The notes under the pieces: model-generated
What the model saw: only the letters and a program-made list of their open reading frames with translations
Database searches by the model: none
What the model was told of the DNA's origin: nothing
Part shown: in pieces, positions 1-8,900 of the stretch
Layout: every line of letters begins with the position of its first letter
Numbering within the stretch: the first letter of the stretch is position 1
Position numbers and translations under genes: made by a program
DNA from: Nocardioides ganghwensis
Lineage (GTDB): Bacteria; Actinomycetota; Actinomycetes; Propionibacteriales; Nocardioidaceae
Assembly (NCBI RefSeq): GCF_014779655.1
Contig: NZ_JACXYX010000007.1
Span: 62,001 to 126,000 of the forward strand
DNA length: 64,000 nucleotides
Reading direction: 5' to 3'

Positions 1-1
1 C

Positions 2-463
2 GCGTTGCCGCAGGCGCCACGCGAGGCACCCGTGCCCGCGTGGGTGCACGCCCGAGCCCCGCACTGGGCCGCGGTGCTGCGGGACCTGGCCGAGCAGCCG
101 GGGTCGCACGTCGCCCACTGGGACATCCGCGTCGACAACCTGCTGCGGCGACCAAGCGGTGAGCTGGTCTTCCTCGACTGGGGAATGGCCGCTCGTGGTC
201 CGGCGTGGGCGGACCCGCTCCTCGCCCGCCTCGAACGCGTCGAGGACCCGTGGTTCGACGCCTCGATCCCCCTCTCGCCGGCCCTGTCGGAGGCCGGCGA
301 CGAGGTCGTCACCGCGTTCCTGGCGGGGTTCGGCACCCACCTCGCCGTACGCTCGGTGGTGGCCGTCGACGTCAACCTGCCGACGCTCAACGATTTCCGT
401 CTGCGGGAGTCGCGCCGCATCCTGGAGGCAGTCGCCCGCCGCACCGGTCGACCTCGCGCCTGA
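2..463 (+). CDS. Aminoglycoside phosphotransferase-family protein, C-terminal part (cut by window edge)
   Basis: The reading frame is open to the left edge, so the N-terminal lobe lies outside the window. A TTG at 5 is available but is probably not the real start. The visible part carries the kinase-like catalytic loop HWDIRVDNLL (H-x-D-x4-N type), followed by FLDWG, which matches the metal-binding Asp segment of the APH/choline kinase fold. A helical C-terminal end follows. Such proteins transfer a phosphate from ATP to a small-molecule hydroxyl, but the family is broad and the substrate cannot be read from this fragment. It ends 162 bases before rpsT, whose promoter lies between them, so it is unlikely to share that transcript. 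Confidence 0.75.
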   Translation, partial: ALPQAPREAPVPAWVHARAPHWAAVLRDLAEQPGSHVAHWDIRVDNLLRRPSGELVFLDWGMAARGPAWADPLLARLERVEDPWFDASIPLSPALSEAGDEVVTAFLAGFGTHLAVRSVVAVDVNLPTLNDFRLRESRRILEAVARRTGRPRA

Positions 464-468
464 GCGAT

Positions 469-498
469 TTGGGCGCGCACGAGCCGTGGCGGTAGTGT
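469..498 (+). promoter_or_regulatory. Candidate rpsT promoter
   Basis: TTGGGC (469-474) and TAGTGT (493-498) are separated by 18 bases. This is a plausible sigma-70-type pair just after the stop of the preceding gene. It would give rpsT a 5' leader of about 120 bases, unusually long for this window, where many transcripts look leaderless. Confidence 0.4.
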
Positions 499-523
499 TC
501 CTCCTTGCGTGTCCGGCACCCGA

Positions 524-549
524 CCCTCCCCGTGCCGATCTTGGGAGGG
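524..549 (+). promoter_or_regulatory. Hairpin in the long rpsT leader
   Basis: CCCTCCC (524-530) pairs perfectly with GGGAGGG (543-549) across a 12-base loop. Further short self-complementary stretches follow before the ribosome binding site. Ribosomal protein S20 represses its own translation in other bacteria. This structured leader would be the natural site for that here, but no known S20-leader consensus was recognised. Confidence 0.35.
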
Positions 550-625
550 GTTGCCAGGCAGCCGACAAGCACAGACTTTCCCATTCCGGTCAAGCCCTTC
601 CGGTCGAGCACTCAAGGATCCACAC

Positions 626-886
626 GTGGCGAACATCAAGTCCCAGATCAAGCGCAACAAGCAGAACGAGAAGGCGCGTCAGCGCAACCAGGCCGTCAAG
701 TCGCGCCTGAAGACTGCTGTCCGCAAGTTCCGCGAGCTGTCCGACGCCGGCGACAAGGACGCCGCCGTGGCTGCCGGTCGCGACGCCATGAAGGCGCTCG
801 ACAAGGCCGCGTCGAAGGGCGTCATCCACGCCAACCAGGCCGCGAACCGCAAGTCGTCGATCGCCAAGAAGGCCGCGTCGCTCTGA
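626..886 (+). CDS. rpsT: 30S ribosomal protein S20
   Basis: The gene encodes 86 residues, the normal bacterial S20 length, beginning [18 protein letters not shown] and ending in the basic stretch [13 protein letters not shown]20 binds 16S rRNA early in assembly of the small subunit. The GTG at 626 is chosen because AAGGA lies at 614-618, seven bases upstream, and because the conserved family start aligns there. The upstream in-frame extension is low-complexity leader sequence. The gene stands alone, is followed by a terminator at 905-930, and converges on holA as in many actinobacteria. Confidence 0.96.
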   Translation: MANIKSQIKRNKQNEKARQRNQAVKSRLKTAVRKFRELSDAGDKDAAVAAGRDAMKALDKAASKGVIHANQAANRKSSIAKKAASL

Positions 887-904
887 CCCGGACCCTCCCG
901 CTGG

Positions 905-930
905 ACACCCGCCCCTGGTGGCGGGTGTTT
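905..930 (+). terminator. Terminator after rpsT
   Basis: The stem ACACCCGCC (905-913) / GGCGGGTGT (920-928) has a 6-base loop and is followed by T residues. It lies 19 bases after the rpsT stop. Confidence 0.75.
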
Positions 931-966
931 CGCATTTCGGGGGGGCAGCGACCCGCCGCCGGCCGT

Positions 967-1062
967 CATGGCGCGGGGCTGTCCCGACGACCACGGCCCA
1001 TGACGTACGGGCGCGGCGGCATGGCGCGCGGTTGCCCGGACGACCACCGCCCATGACGTACG
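967..1062. repeat. Pair of 43-bp direct repeats between rpsT and holA
   Basis: Two copies (967-1009 and 1020-1062) match at 38 of 43 positions. Each starts with CATGGCGCG and ends with GCCCATGACGTACG, so each unit also has weakly inverted ends (CATGG...CCATG). Ten bases separate the copies. Neither lies in a gene. The form resembles a short intergenic repeat family, but no third copy was noticed in this window. Confidence 0.6.
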
Positions 1063-1101
1063 CCGAGGAGGCGGGACGCGGGCGGGAAGCCCGCTCCCAG
1101 G

Positions 1102-2088
1102 TCAGCGGCTCTCGCGCAGTCCCGCCACCGTGAGCACGAGCCGCTCGAGCGTGTAGGACGCGTCGTGCGCCTGACCCTTGATGTCGGCGTCGGCGACCGC
1201 CACTGCCCGGACCGCGGCGGCGATGCCCTCGGGGTTCCACGAGCGGGACTGGTCGCGGACCGTGCGCACCTTCCACGGAGGCACGCCGAGGTCACGGGCG
1301 AGGTCGGCGTCGCGGGCTCCCCGCGGGGCGCCGAGGTAGCGCGCGAGGCTGCGGGCGGACGCCGCCATGGCCGAGGTGACGAGGACCGGGGACGTGCCGG
1401 AGTCGAGCGCCCAGCGCAGCTCCTCCAGCGCGACCGCGCGTCGGCCGGCGAACGCGGCGTCGGCGACGGTGAAGGACTTCGCCTCCGCGCGGCCGCCGAA
1501 GTAGCGCTGGACCTTGTCGACGGTGAGGTGCTCGCCGTGGAAGTCGTTGGTGAGCTGGTCGGCGGCGGCGGCCAGCGACCGGAGGTCGGTGCCGACCGCC
1601 TGGACGAGGAACGCGGCCGCGTCTGAGTCGATCCGGGCACCGTGCGAGGCCACCTCGGAGGACACGAAGGCCGGCATCTCGTTGGCCCTGACCTCCTCGG
1701 ACTTGACCTCGGTCACCGGTCCGAGCTTGCGCAGCTTGGTGAGGACGCCGCTGCCCTTCTGCCCGCCGGAGTGCACCAGGACGAGGGCGACGTCGTCGGC
1801 CGGCGCCGCACAGTAGGCCAGCAGCCCGTCGACCGACTCGTCGGGCAGGTCCTCCAGCCCGCGCACGACCACGCACCGGATCGAGGAGAACAGCGACGGC
1901 GCCGACATCTCCCCGAGCGACGCGAGGGTGAGGTCGGACGCGGGCGACTCGGCCATCTCCGCCTCGGCGTCGTGGGCGCGCACGGCGTCGCGGACCGAGG
2001 CGACCGTGCGGGCGGAGAGGTATTCCTCCTTGCCCGTCACGAGGACGACGTGGCCGAGGACCTGCGCGGCGGAGGGGGTGCGTGCCAT
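1102..2088 (-). CDS. holA: DNA polymerase III subunit delta
   Basis: The product has 328 residues, the usual HolA length. HolA is the subunit of the clamp loader that opens the beta sliding clamp during replication. Seen here are an N-terminal RecA-like region with strand VVLVTGKEEYL, the GLEDLPDESVDGLLAYC lid region, the SGGQKGSG segment typical of actinobacterial HolA, and a helical C-terminal collar domain (ARSLARYLG...). The ATG at 2088 lies 12 bases after the comEC stop, so holA is probably the last gene of a comEA-comEC-holA operon. It converges on rpsT. No strong ribosome binding site is visible before the ATG, consistent with read-through translation from comEC. Confidence 0.92.
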   Translation of the reverse strand: MARTPSAAQVLGHVVLVTGKEEYLSARTVASVRDAVRAHDAEAEMAESPASDLTLASLGEMSAPSLFSSIRCVVVRGLEDLPDESVDGLLAYCAAPADDVALVLVHSGGQKGSGVLTKLRKLGPVTEVKSEEVRANEMPAFVSSEVASHGARIDSDAAAFLVQAVGTDLRSLAAAADQLTNDFHGEHLTVDKVQRYFGGRAEAKSFTVADAAFAGRRAVALEELRWALDSGTSPVLVTSAMAASARSLARYLGAPRGARDADLARDLGVPPWKVRTVRDQSRSWNPEGIAAAVRAVAVADADIKGQAHDASYTLERLVLTVAGLRESR

Positions 2089-2100
2089 GGTGCGCCAACC

Positions 2101-4368
2101 CTATCCGCCGGTGGCGACACCGACCTCGCCGTCGGCGACCACCACGACGACGTCGCCGGCGAGGTCGGTGCGCCACACCTGCGCACCCGTGGCCGACAGT
2201 GCTGCCAGCAGGTCCGGTGCAGGGTGCCCGTAGTCGTTGCCCTCCCCCACCGACACCAGCGCGAGCCGGGCGCCGAGCGACGTCAGCCAGTCGACGTCCT
2301 GGTGCCGGCTGCCGTGGTGAGGCACCTTGAGCACGTCCACGCGGAGCCCACCGAGGTCACGCGCCAGCGCGGACTGGGCCGACGGCTCCACGTCGCCGGT
2401 CAGCAGGATCCGTACGCCGGCGACCTCGGCGAGCAGCACGACGCTGGCGTTGTTGGGTGCGCTCTCCCCCGCGTCGCCGGGCGCAGCGCCCGGGCGCGGC
2501 CACACCGACTGCAGCGTCACCTCGCCCACCCGCCGCGTGAGCCCGTACGCCGCGGGCTCGGGAGCGCTGCCCGCCGCCGCCTCGACGTCCCGCACGCCAC
2601 CGACCGGCTCGAGCAGCGCCGTCGCCTCGACGGAGCCGACCTCGCGCCCGTCGAGGACCCCCGCGAGACCACCCACGTGGTCGGCGTGGAAGTGCGTCAG
2701 GACCACCAGGGGGACGCGCGTGACCTCGAGCCGGTCGAGGCAGGCCTCCATGGCCGCGGGGTCGGGGCCCGCGTCGACCACGACGGCGGAGCCGGGTCCG
2801 GCGCGCAGGACGAGCCCGTCACCCTGGCCGACGTCGCACATCGCCAGCACCCACCCCTCGGGCGGCCAGCCCGGCGTGGGCGGCCGGGCCGCCATCACCA
2901 CCACGAGCAGGCCGGTGCAGGCCAGTGTCGAGCCCGGTCGGGCCAGCAGTCGCGGGGCGAGCGGCACCGACAGCAGGCACAGGACGGTGAGGGCGGCCAG
3001 CGGCAGCGGACCGGTGCCCCAGCCGATCGCCGCGGTCGGCACCGCCGCTCCCCAGCGGGCCACGGCGATGATCCATCCTGCGGACCACGCGGCGGGCGCG
3101 GCCACCACCACGCCGAGCGGCATCCACAGCAGCCCGAGGAGACCACCCGCGAGGCCGAGCACGGTGGCGGGCGCGACGGCGGGTGCGGCGAGGAGGTTGG
3201 CGCCGACGGCCACGAGGCTGACCTGCCCGGACAGCGCCGCCACCACGGGCGTGCAGGCCACCTGCGCCGCGAGCGGCACCGACACCGCCTCGGCCACCCA
3301 GCGCGGCGTCCACCGCATCAGGGCGTCGCGCCACACCGGGGCGAGGAGCAGGATGCCCGCGGTCGCCAGCGCCGACAGCGCGAACCCGGCCGTCACCGCC
3401 AGCTGGGGTCGAAGGAGGAGCAGGCCGAGGACCGCCACGCCGAGAGCTCGTACGCCTCGCGAGCGCCCGTTGCGCCCCATCCCGACGAGGGCCACCGCCC
3501 CCATCGCGGCGGCGCGCACGACGCTGGGCTCGGCTCGTGCGGTGAGCACGAACCCGACGATGCCGACCACGCCGAGCGCGTAGAGCCACGGGCCGCGCAC
3601 GCCGGCCCACCGACCGAGGACCAGCAGGAAGCCGACCACCAGCGTGAGGTTGGTGCCGCTCACCGCCAGCAGGTGGGTCAACCCCGTGGTCCGGAAGTCC
3701 TCGGCGAGGTCGGGGTCCAGGCCGCCGTCGTCCCCGACCACCAGGGCGGGAACGAGCTCGCGGGCATCCGCGTCGCGACCGGAGACCGCCTCCCTCACCG
3801 CCCGGCGCACGGCCGCCGCGGCGTCCCACCAGACGTCGGGCCCGGACACCACCCTCGGCGCACCCGTGGGCCGGACCAGCGCAGCCACGTCGTCGTCGCC
3901 CGGCACCAGCCGGGCGGTCGTCTCGAGCCTGGTGCCCAACGGTTGGCGCGGCCAGTCCGCATCGGCCATCACGACGACCGGCGCGTCGAGGCGCCACGTC
4001 GTCCCCCGCCCCGCGAGGCGGGTCACGTCGGCCCGGAGGACCTGGAGCTCGCCGTACTGGCCGGGCACGACGCGCACGTCGGACGTCACCTCCAGGTGCA
4101 CGGTGGCCACCGCGCGCTGCTGGGCCAGCGCGGTGAGCGGCGACGTGGCGACCAGCGCCTGGTGCAGGGCGGCGACCCCGGCCACGGCCACGAGTGCCGC
4201 CAGCGGTGCCAGCCACGCGGCCGTCCACCACCGGCGCAGCACGCCGGCGCCGACGAGCACCACCACGGCGCAGGTGCCGCACAGGGCGGCCCGGCCGGGA
4301 AGGAGGAGCACCAGCAGGGCGCCCACCCAGGCTCCCACGCCCAGGGCGATCGCGCGCAGGTCCGGCAC
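2101..4368 (-). CDS. comEC: ComEC/Rec2-family DNA uptake channel with metallo-beta-lactamase domain
   Basis: The product has 755 residues in the usual ComEC order: an N-terminal membrane region, an OB-like soluble segment (about 100-170), a multi-pass competence domain containing HLLAVSGTNLTLV, and a C-terminal metallo-beta-lactamase-like domain with the metal motif THFHADHVGG and later PHHGSRHQD. ComEC forms the inner-membrane channel for transforming single-stranded DNA, and the C-terminal domain is proposed to degrade the other strand. The start is a GTG nine bases after the comEA stop. The gene is intact, but the function is known from other phyla, and whether this organism is naturally competent is unknown. 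Confidence 0.92.
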   Translation of the reverse strand: MPDLRAIALGVGAWVGALLVLLLPGRAALCGTCAVVVLVGAGVLRRWWTAAWLAPLAALVAVAGVAALHQALVATSPLTALAQQRAVATVHLEVTSDVRVVPGQYGELQVLRADVTRLAGRGTTWRLDAPVVVMADADWPRQPLGTRLETTARLVPGDDDVAALVRPTGAPRVVSGPDVWWDAAAAVRRAVREAVSGRDADARELVPALVVGDDGGLDPDLAEDFRTTGLTHLLAVSGTNLTLVVGFLLVLGRWAGVRGPWLYALGVVGIVGFVLTARAEPSVVRAAAMGAVALVGMGRNGRSRGVRALGVAVLGLLLLRPQLAVTAGFALSALATAGILLLAPVWRDALMRWTPRWVAEAVSVPLAAQVACTPVVAALSGQVSLVAVGANLLAAPAVAPATVLGLAGGLLGLLWMPLGVVVAAPAAWSAGWIIAVARWGAAVPTAAIGWGTGPLPLAALTVLCLLSVPLAPRLLARPGSTLACTGLLVVVMAARPPTPGWPPEGWVLAMCDVGQGDGLVLRAGPGSAVVVDAGPDPAAMEACLDRLEVTRVPLVVLTHFHADHVGGLAGVLDGREVGSVEATALLEPVGGVRDVEAAAGSAPEPAAYGLTRRVGEVTLQSVWPRPGAAPGDAGESAPNNASVVLLAEVAGVRILLTGDVEPSAQSALARDLGGLRVDVLKVPHHGSRHQDVDWLTSLGARLALVSVGEGNDYGHPAPDLLAALSATGAQVWRTDLAGDVVVVVADGEVGVATGG

Positions 4369-4377
4369 GGGTCGCCG

Positions 4378-5223
4378 TCAGAGCGTGACGTGCGGCGCCA
4401 GGTCGGCGAGGGTGGCCTCCCCGATGCCGTCGACCTCCAGCAGCTCGTCGACCGAGGTGAAGCCCCCGTTGGCGTCGCGCCAGCCGAGGATCGCCTCCGC
4501 CGTCACCGGACCGACCCCCGGCAGGGTGTCGAGGGCCGCCAGGTCCGCGGTGTTGAGGTTGACCAGGGCCTCACCACCGGGGACCGACGTGCCGAGGGAG
4601 CCCGCCACCCCCGCCGCTGCCTCGACGCCGACCAGGATCTGCTCGCCGTCCACGACCGGCCGGGCGAGGTTGAGCGAGGTCAGGTCCACCCCGCGACGGG
4701 CCCCTCCCGCCGCCTCGAGGGCGTCGACGACGCGCGAGCCGGCTGGCAGCACGGCGATGCCCGGACGACGCACCTTGCCGGCGACGTCGACGACCAGCTC
4801 CTCGGTCGGCGGGGCAGCCTCCGACGCCCCGACGGGCGCGGTGCCGGCGGCGTCGACCGGGGCGAGCGGAGCGGGAGAGGCGGCCGCGTCCGCCGACGGC
4901 GCGACGGGCACCACCTCGGCCTGGTCGCGCACGGCCCACCAGGCCGCCAGGCCGACGGCGACAGCAGCCACGCAGCACACCACCGCGAGGTGCGCCGGAC
5001 CGAGCTGGAGCCCGCCGATCCGGAGCCGACGGGACGCGTGCCGGCCCGGGACGGGCAGCACCACCGGAGCGGGCGGGTCGTCGGGACGCTCGCGGACCCG
5101 GGTGTGCGTGGGGTCGGGCGCCTCGTCGGACTCACCGCGGACGGCGGCGAGCTCGGCGCTCAGGGTCGCCAGCCGCCGCGACACCGCCTCGGCGTGCTCG
5201 GAGGACGACTGGGATCGGCGCAT
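4378..5223 (-). CDS. comEA: ComEA-family DNA-binding protein with SLBB and helix-hairpin-helix domains
   Basis: The product has 281 residues: a charged cytoplasmic N-terminus (about 1-75), one membrane segment (VVCCVAAVAVGLAAWWAV), an Ala/Pro-rich linker, an SLBB domain starting ELVVDVAGKVRRPG, and a C-terminal ComEA domain with two helix-hairpin-helix motifs (LPGVGPVTAEAIL and VDGIGEATLADL). ComEA binds double-stranded DNA outside the membrane and passes it to ComEC, which follows nine bases later. A TAGCGT hexamer at 5230-5235 lies six bases before the ATG, so the operon transcript is probably leaderless. Confidence 0.92.
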   Translation of the reverse strand: MRRSQSSSEHAEAVSRRLATLSAELAAVRGESDEAPDPTHTRVRERPDDPPAPVVLPVPGRHASRRLRIGGLQLGPAHLAVVCCVAAVAVGLAAWWAVRDQAEVVPVAPSADAAASPAPLAPVDAAGTAPVGASEAAPPTEELVVDVAGKVRRPGIAVLPAGSRVVDALEAAGGARRGVDLTSLNLARPVVDGEQILVGVEAAAGVAGSLGTSVPGGEALVNLNTADLAALDTLPGVGPVTAEAILGWRDANGGFTSVDELLEVDGIGEATLADLAPHVTL

Positions 5224-5315
5224 GGCTCCACGCTAGGAACGCCACCCGGCCCTCCGACAGGGGCGAGCGGCAATCTGTGGACAGGGCCGCGCAGGTCGCG
5301 CCCGGTCAGGGTGGA

Positions 5316-6173
5316 TCAGTCCCGAGGTGCGACGCAGACCGCCACCATGCCGGGGCCGACGTGCGCGCCGAGCACGGCGCCGAGCTCCCCGCACATCACC
5401 TCGCGACCCTCCAGCCCCTCGGCCAGCCGATCGGTGAGCGTCGCCGCGAGCTCCTCGGCCCGGCCGGCGTTGGCGAGGTGGGAGACGCACACGTCGACCG
5501 GCCGGTCCCCTGCCGCCTCGACGGCGAGCTCGGCCAGCCGCGCCAGCGCCCGGGAGGCCGTACGGACGCGCTCGCGCGGCACGACCTTGCCGCCGGCGAT
5601 CTCGAGCAGCGGCTTGACCGACAGCGCGCTGCCGAAGATCGCGGCTGCCGCACCGATCCGCCCGCCGCGGCGCAGGTACTCGAGGGTGTCGACGTAGAAC
5701 AGCGAGGTGGCGGCCTCCCCGCGGGCCAGCGCGGCCTCCGCCGCCTGCTGCGCCGTACCTCCGGTCGCGAGCACGTCGGCCGCGGTCAGGGCGGCGTAGC
5801 CGGTCGCGATCCCGACCTGGCCGGAGTCGACGACGTGCACCGGCAGGTCGACCTCGAGCGCGGCGAGCTGGGCCGACTCGAAGGTCCCGCTCATCTCGCC
5901 GGAGAGGTGGATCGAGACGATCTCGTCGACCCCCTCCGCCTCCAGCGAGCGGTAGAGCTCGGCGAAGAGCGCGGGTGCCGGGCGGGACGTGCTGACGGGC
6001 ACGAAGTCGCGCAGTGCCTGCGCCACCACCTCGGGGGTGGCCCCGTCGGGTCCCTCGTCGAGCACCCGCGCACCGATGACGACCTGCAGCGGCACCACCC
6101 GGATGCCGTGCGCCTGCGCCACCTCGGCGGGCAGGCTCGCGGTCGAGTCGGTGACGATCACGGTGCCGGACAC
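5316..6173 (-). CDS. DegV family fatty-acid-binding protein
   Basis: From GTG 6173 the product is 285 residues and begins VSGTVIVTDSTASLP, the family signature. Later come STSRPAP, the SGEMSGTFESAQ lipid-binding motif and SLFYVDTLEYLRRGGRIG, as in DegV/FakB proteins. These bind a single fatty acid and, in Firmicutes, present it to the kinase FakA. No DAK-type kinase lies nearby. A longer start at GTG 6197 adds eight non-conserved residues. The shorter start is preferred because TAGCCT (6181-6186) sits seven bases upstream of it, giving a leaderless message. The gene is monocistronic. Confidence 0.9.
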   Translation of the reverse strand: MSGTVIVTDSTASLPAEVAQAHGIRVVPLQVVIGARVLDEGPDGATPEVVAQALRDFVPVSTSRPAPALFAELYRSLEAEGVDEIVSIHLSGEMSGTFESAQLAALEVDLPVHVVDSGQVGIATGYAALTAADVLATGGTAQQAAEAALARGEAATSLFYVDTLEYLRRGGRIGAAAAIFGSALSVKPLLEIAGGKVVPRERVRTASRALARLAELAVEAAGDRPVDVCVSHLANAGRAEELAATLTDRLAEGLEGREVMCGELGAVLGAHVGPGMVAVCVAPRD

Positions 6174-6269
6174 ACCCCGAAGGCTAGTGGCAGCCACCGG
6201 CTACGGGAGCAGCCGCTCACCACGCGGTGGCGTGTTGCAGCCCTCGGGGGCCTCCGCTTGGATGTCCGG

Positions 6270-7139
6270 ATGCGTGACAGGCCCGGGACCTTCGCCGACG
6301 CACTCAGGTCTGCCATCGACGCGCGCGGACTCAGCCTGGACCGGATCACCGACCACCTCGCCCAGCGTGGCGTCTCGGTCAGCTCGGCGACCCTGAGCTA
6401 CTGGCGCTCCGGGCGCAGCGAGCCCGGGCGGAGGTCGTCCCTGGCCGCCCTGCCGCACCTCGAGGAGGTCCTCGGACTGCCTGCCGGCAGCCTCACGGCC
6501 GCCCTCCCCAGCACCCGCGAGCGCACGCCGCGGCACGCCGTACGGGGACTCGACGTCCTGTGGCCCGAGGAGCCCCACACCGCCGTCCTCGGCCGGCTGG
6601 ACACGAGCTGGGACACCGAGCTGGCGCGGGTCTCGGTCCACGACGTCCTGCACATCGGCCCCGACCGTCGCCAGGCCCGCCTCACCGTCCGGCAGGCGAT
6701 GCGCGCCCGGGCAGACGGACCCGACCGCCGCGTCGTGATGCACGCCCAGGACGACCTGGACGCCGGGCTCCCCGAGATCCGTCCGCTGCGCGGGTGCGCC
6801 CTCGGACGGGTGGAGCGGGACCCCGAGGCGGGCGTCGTCGGCGCCGAGCTGGTCTTCTTCCGGCCGCTGCGCCGGGGCGAGACCGTGATCGTGACGTACG
6901 ACGTCGTCTCCCCCACCCCGGGCCCACGCGAGCACGAGTACACCCGCCGCCTGCGCCTGCCGATGCGCGAGTACCTGCTCGAGGTCGCGTTCGACCCGCG
7001 CGCGCTCCCGGAGAGCGTGGTGGCCTTCACCGAGGACCGTGAGCAGCCGATCACCCTGGACCGCGACCGGCGGGCCCACCTGGTCCACACCGACACCGCC
7101 CCGGGGACGACGGGGATCCGCTGGAGCTGGCCGAGTTAA
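6270..7139 (+). CDS. Helix-turn-helix (XRE-like) protein with uncharacterised C-terminal domain
   Basis: The product has 289 residues. The first 70 look like an XRE-type helix-turn-helix (FADALRSAIDARGLSLDRITDHL, then SSATLSYWRSGRSEPGR), a DNA-binding fold. The remaining about 210 residues are rich in beta strands and resemble no effector domain known to me. ATG 6270 is chosen because the helix-turn-helix begins immediately after it. TTGGAT ends six bases upstream and may serve as a -10. The upstream in-frame stretch overlaps the antisense of degV and is not coding. It is probably a regulator of its own region or of a developmental process. The target is unknown. Confidence 0.75.
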   Translation: MRDRPGTFADALRSAIDARGLSLDRITDHLAQRGVSVSSATLSYWRSGRSEPGRRSSLAALPHLEEVLGLPAGSLTAALPSTRERTPRHAVRGLDVLWPEEPHTAVLGRLDTSWDTELARVSVHDVLHIGPDRRQARLTVRQAMRARADGPDRRVVMHAQDDLDAGLPEIRPLRGCALGRVERDPEAGVVGAELVFFRPLRRGETVIVTYDVVSPTPGPREHEYTRRLRLPMREYLLEVAFDPRALPESVVAFTEDREQPITLDRDRRAHLVHTDTAPGTTGIRWSWPS

Positions 7140-7225
7140 GTGTTAAGCGGCGCCTGCCCCTTGCCCGGGACCGCGTCGGAAGGTCAAGGTCAGCCTCGTC
7201 CATCTGTCTCGGGAAGGATCCATCG

Positions 7226-8803
<1,578 letters not shown>

Positions 8804-8836
8804 GGGTCAGCACCTGACCAGCACTCCTGAGTGACG

Positions 8837-8868
8837 AACGGCCCCGCGGCAGTGCCGCGGGGCCGTTT
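8837..8868. terminator. Terminator between the peptidase gene and leuS
   Basis: A perfect 14-bp stem (8837-8850 with 8854-8867) has a three-base loop and T residues on the plus side. It lies between two convergent genes and can serve both. Confidence 0.85.
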
Positions 8869-8900
8869 CGCACGCCTGGGACGCCAGGGGGCGGAACAGG

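Noticed and set aside
1642-5697. A 1351-codon open frame on the plus strand
   Set aside because: It is the antisense shadow of holA, comEC and comEA at very high GC; it consists of Arg/His/Gly/Pro-rich sequence without domains.
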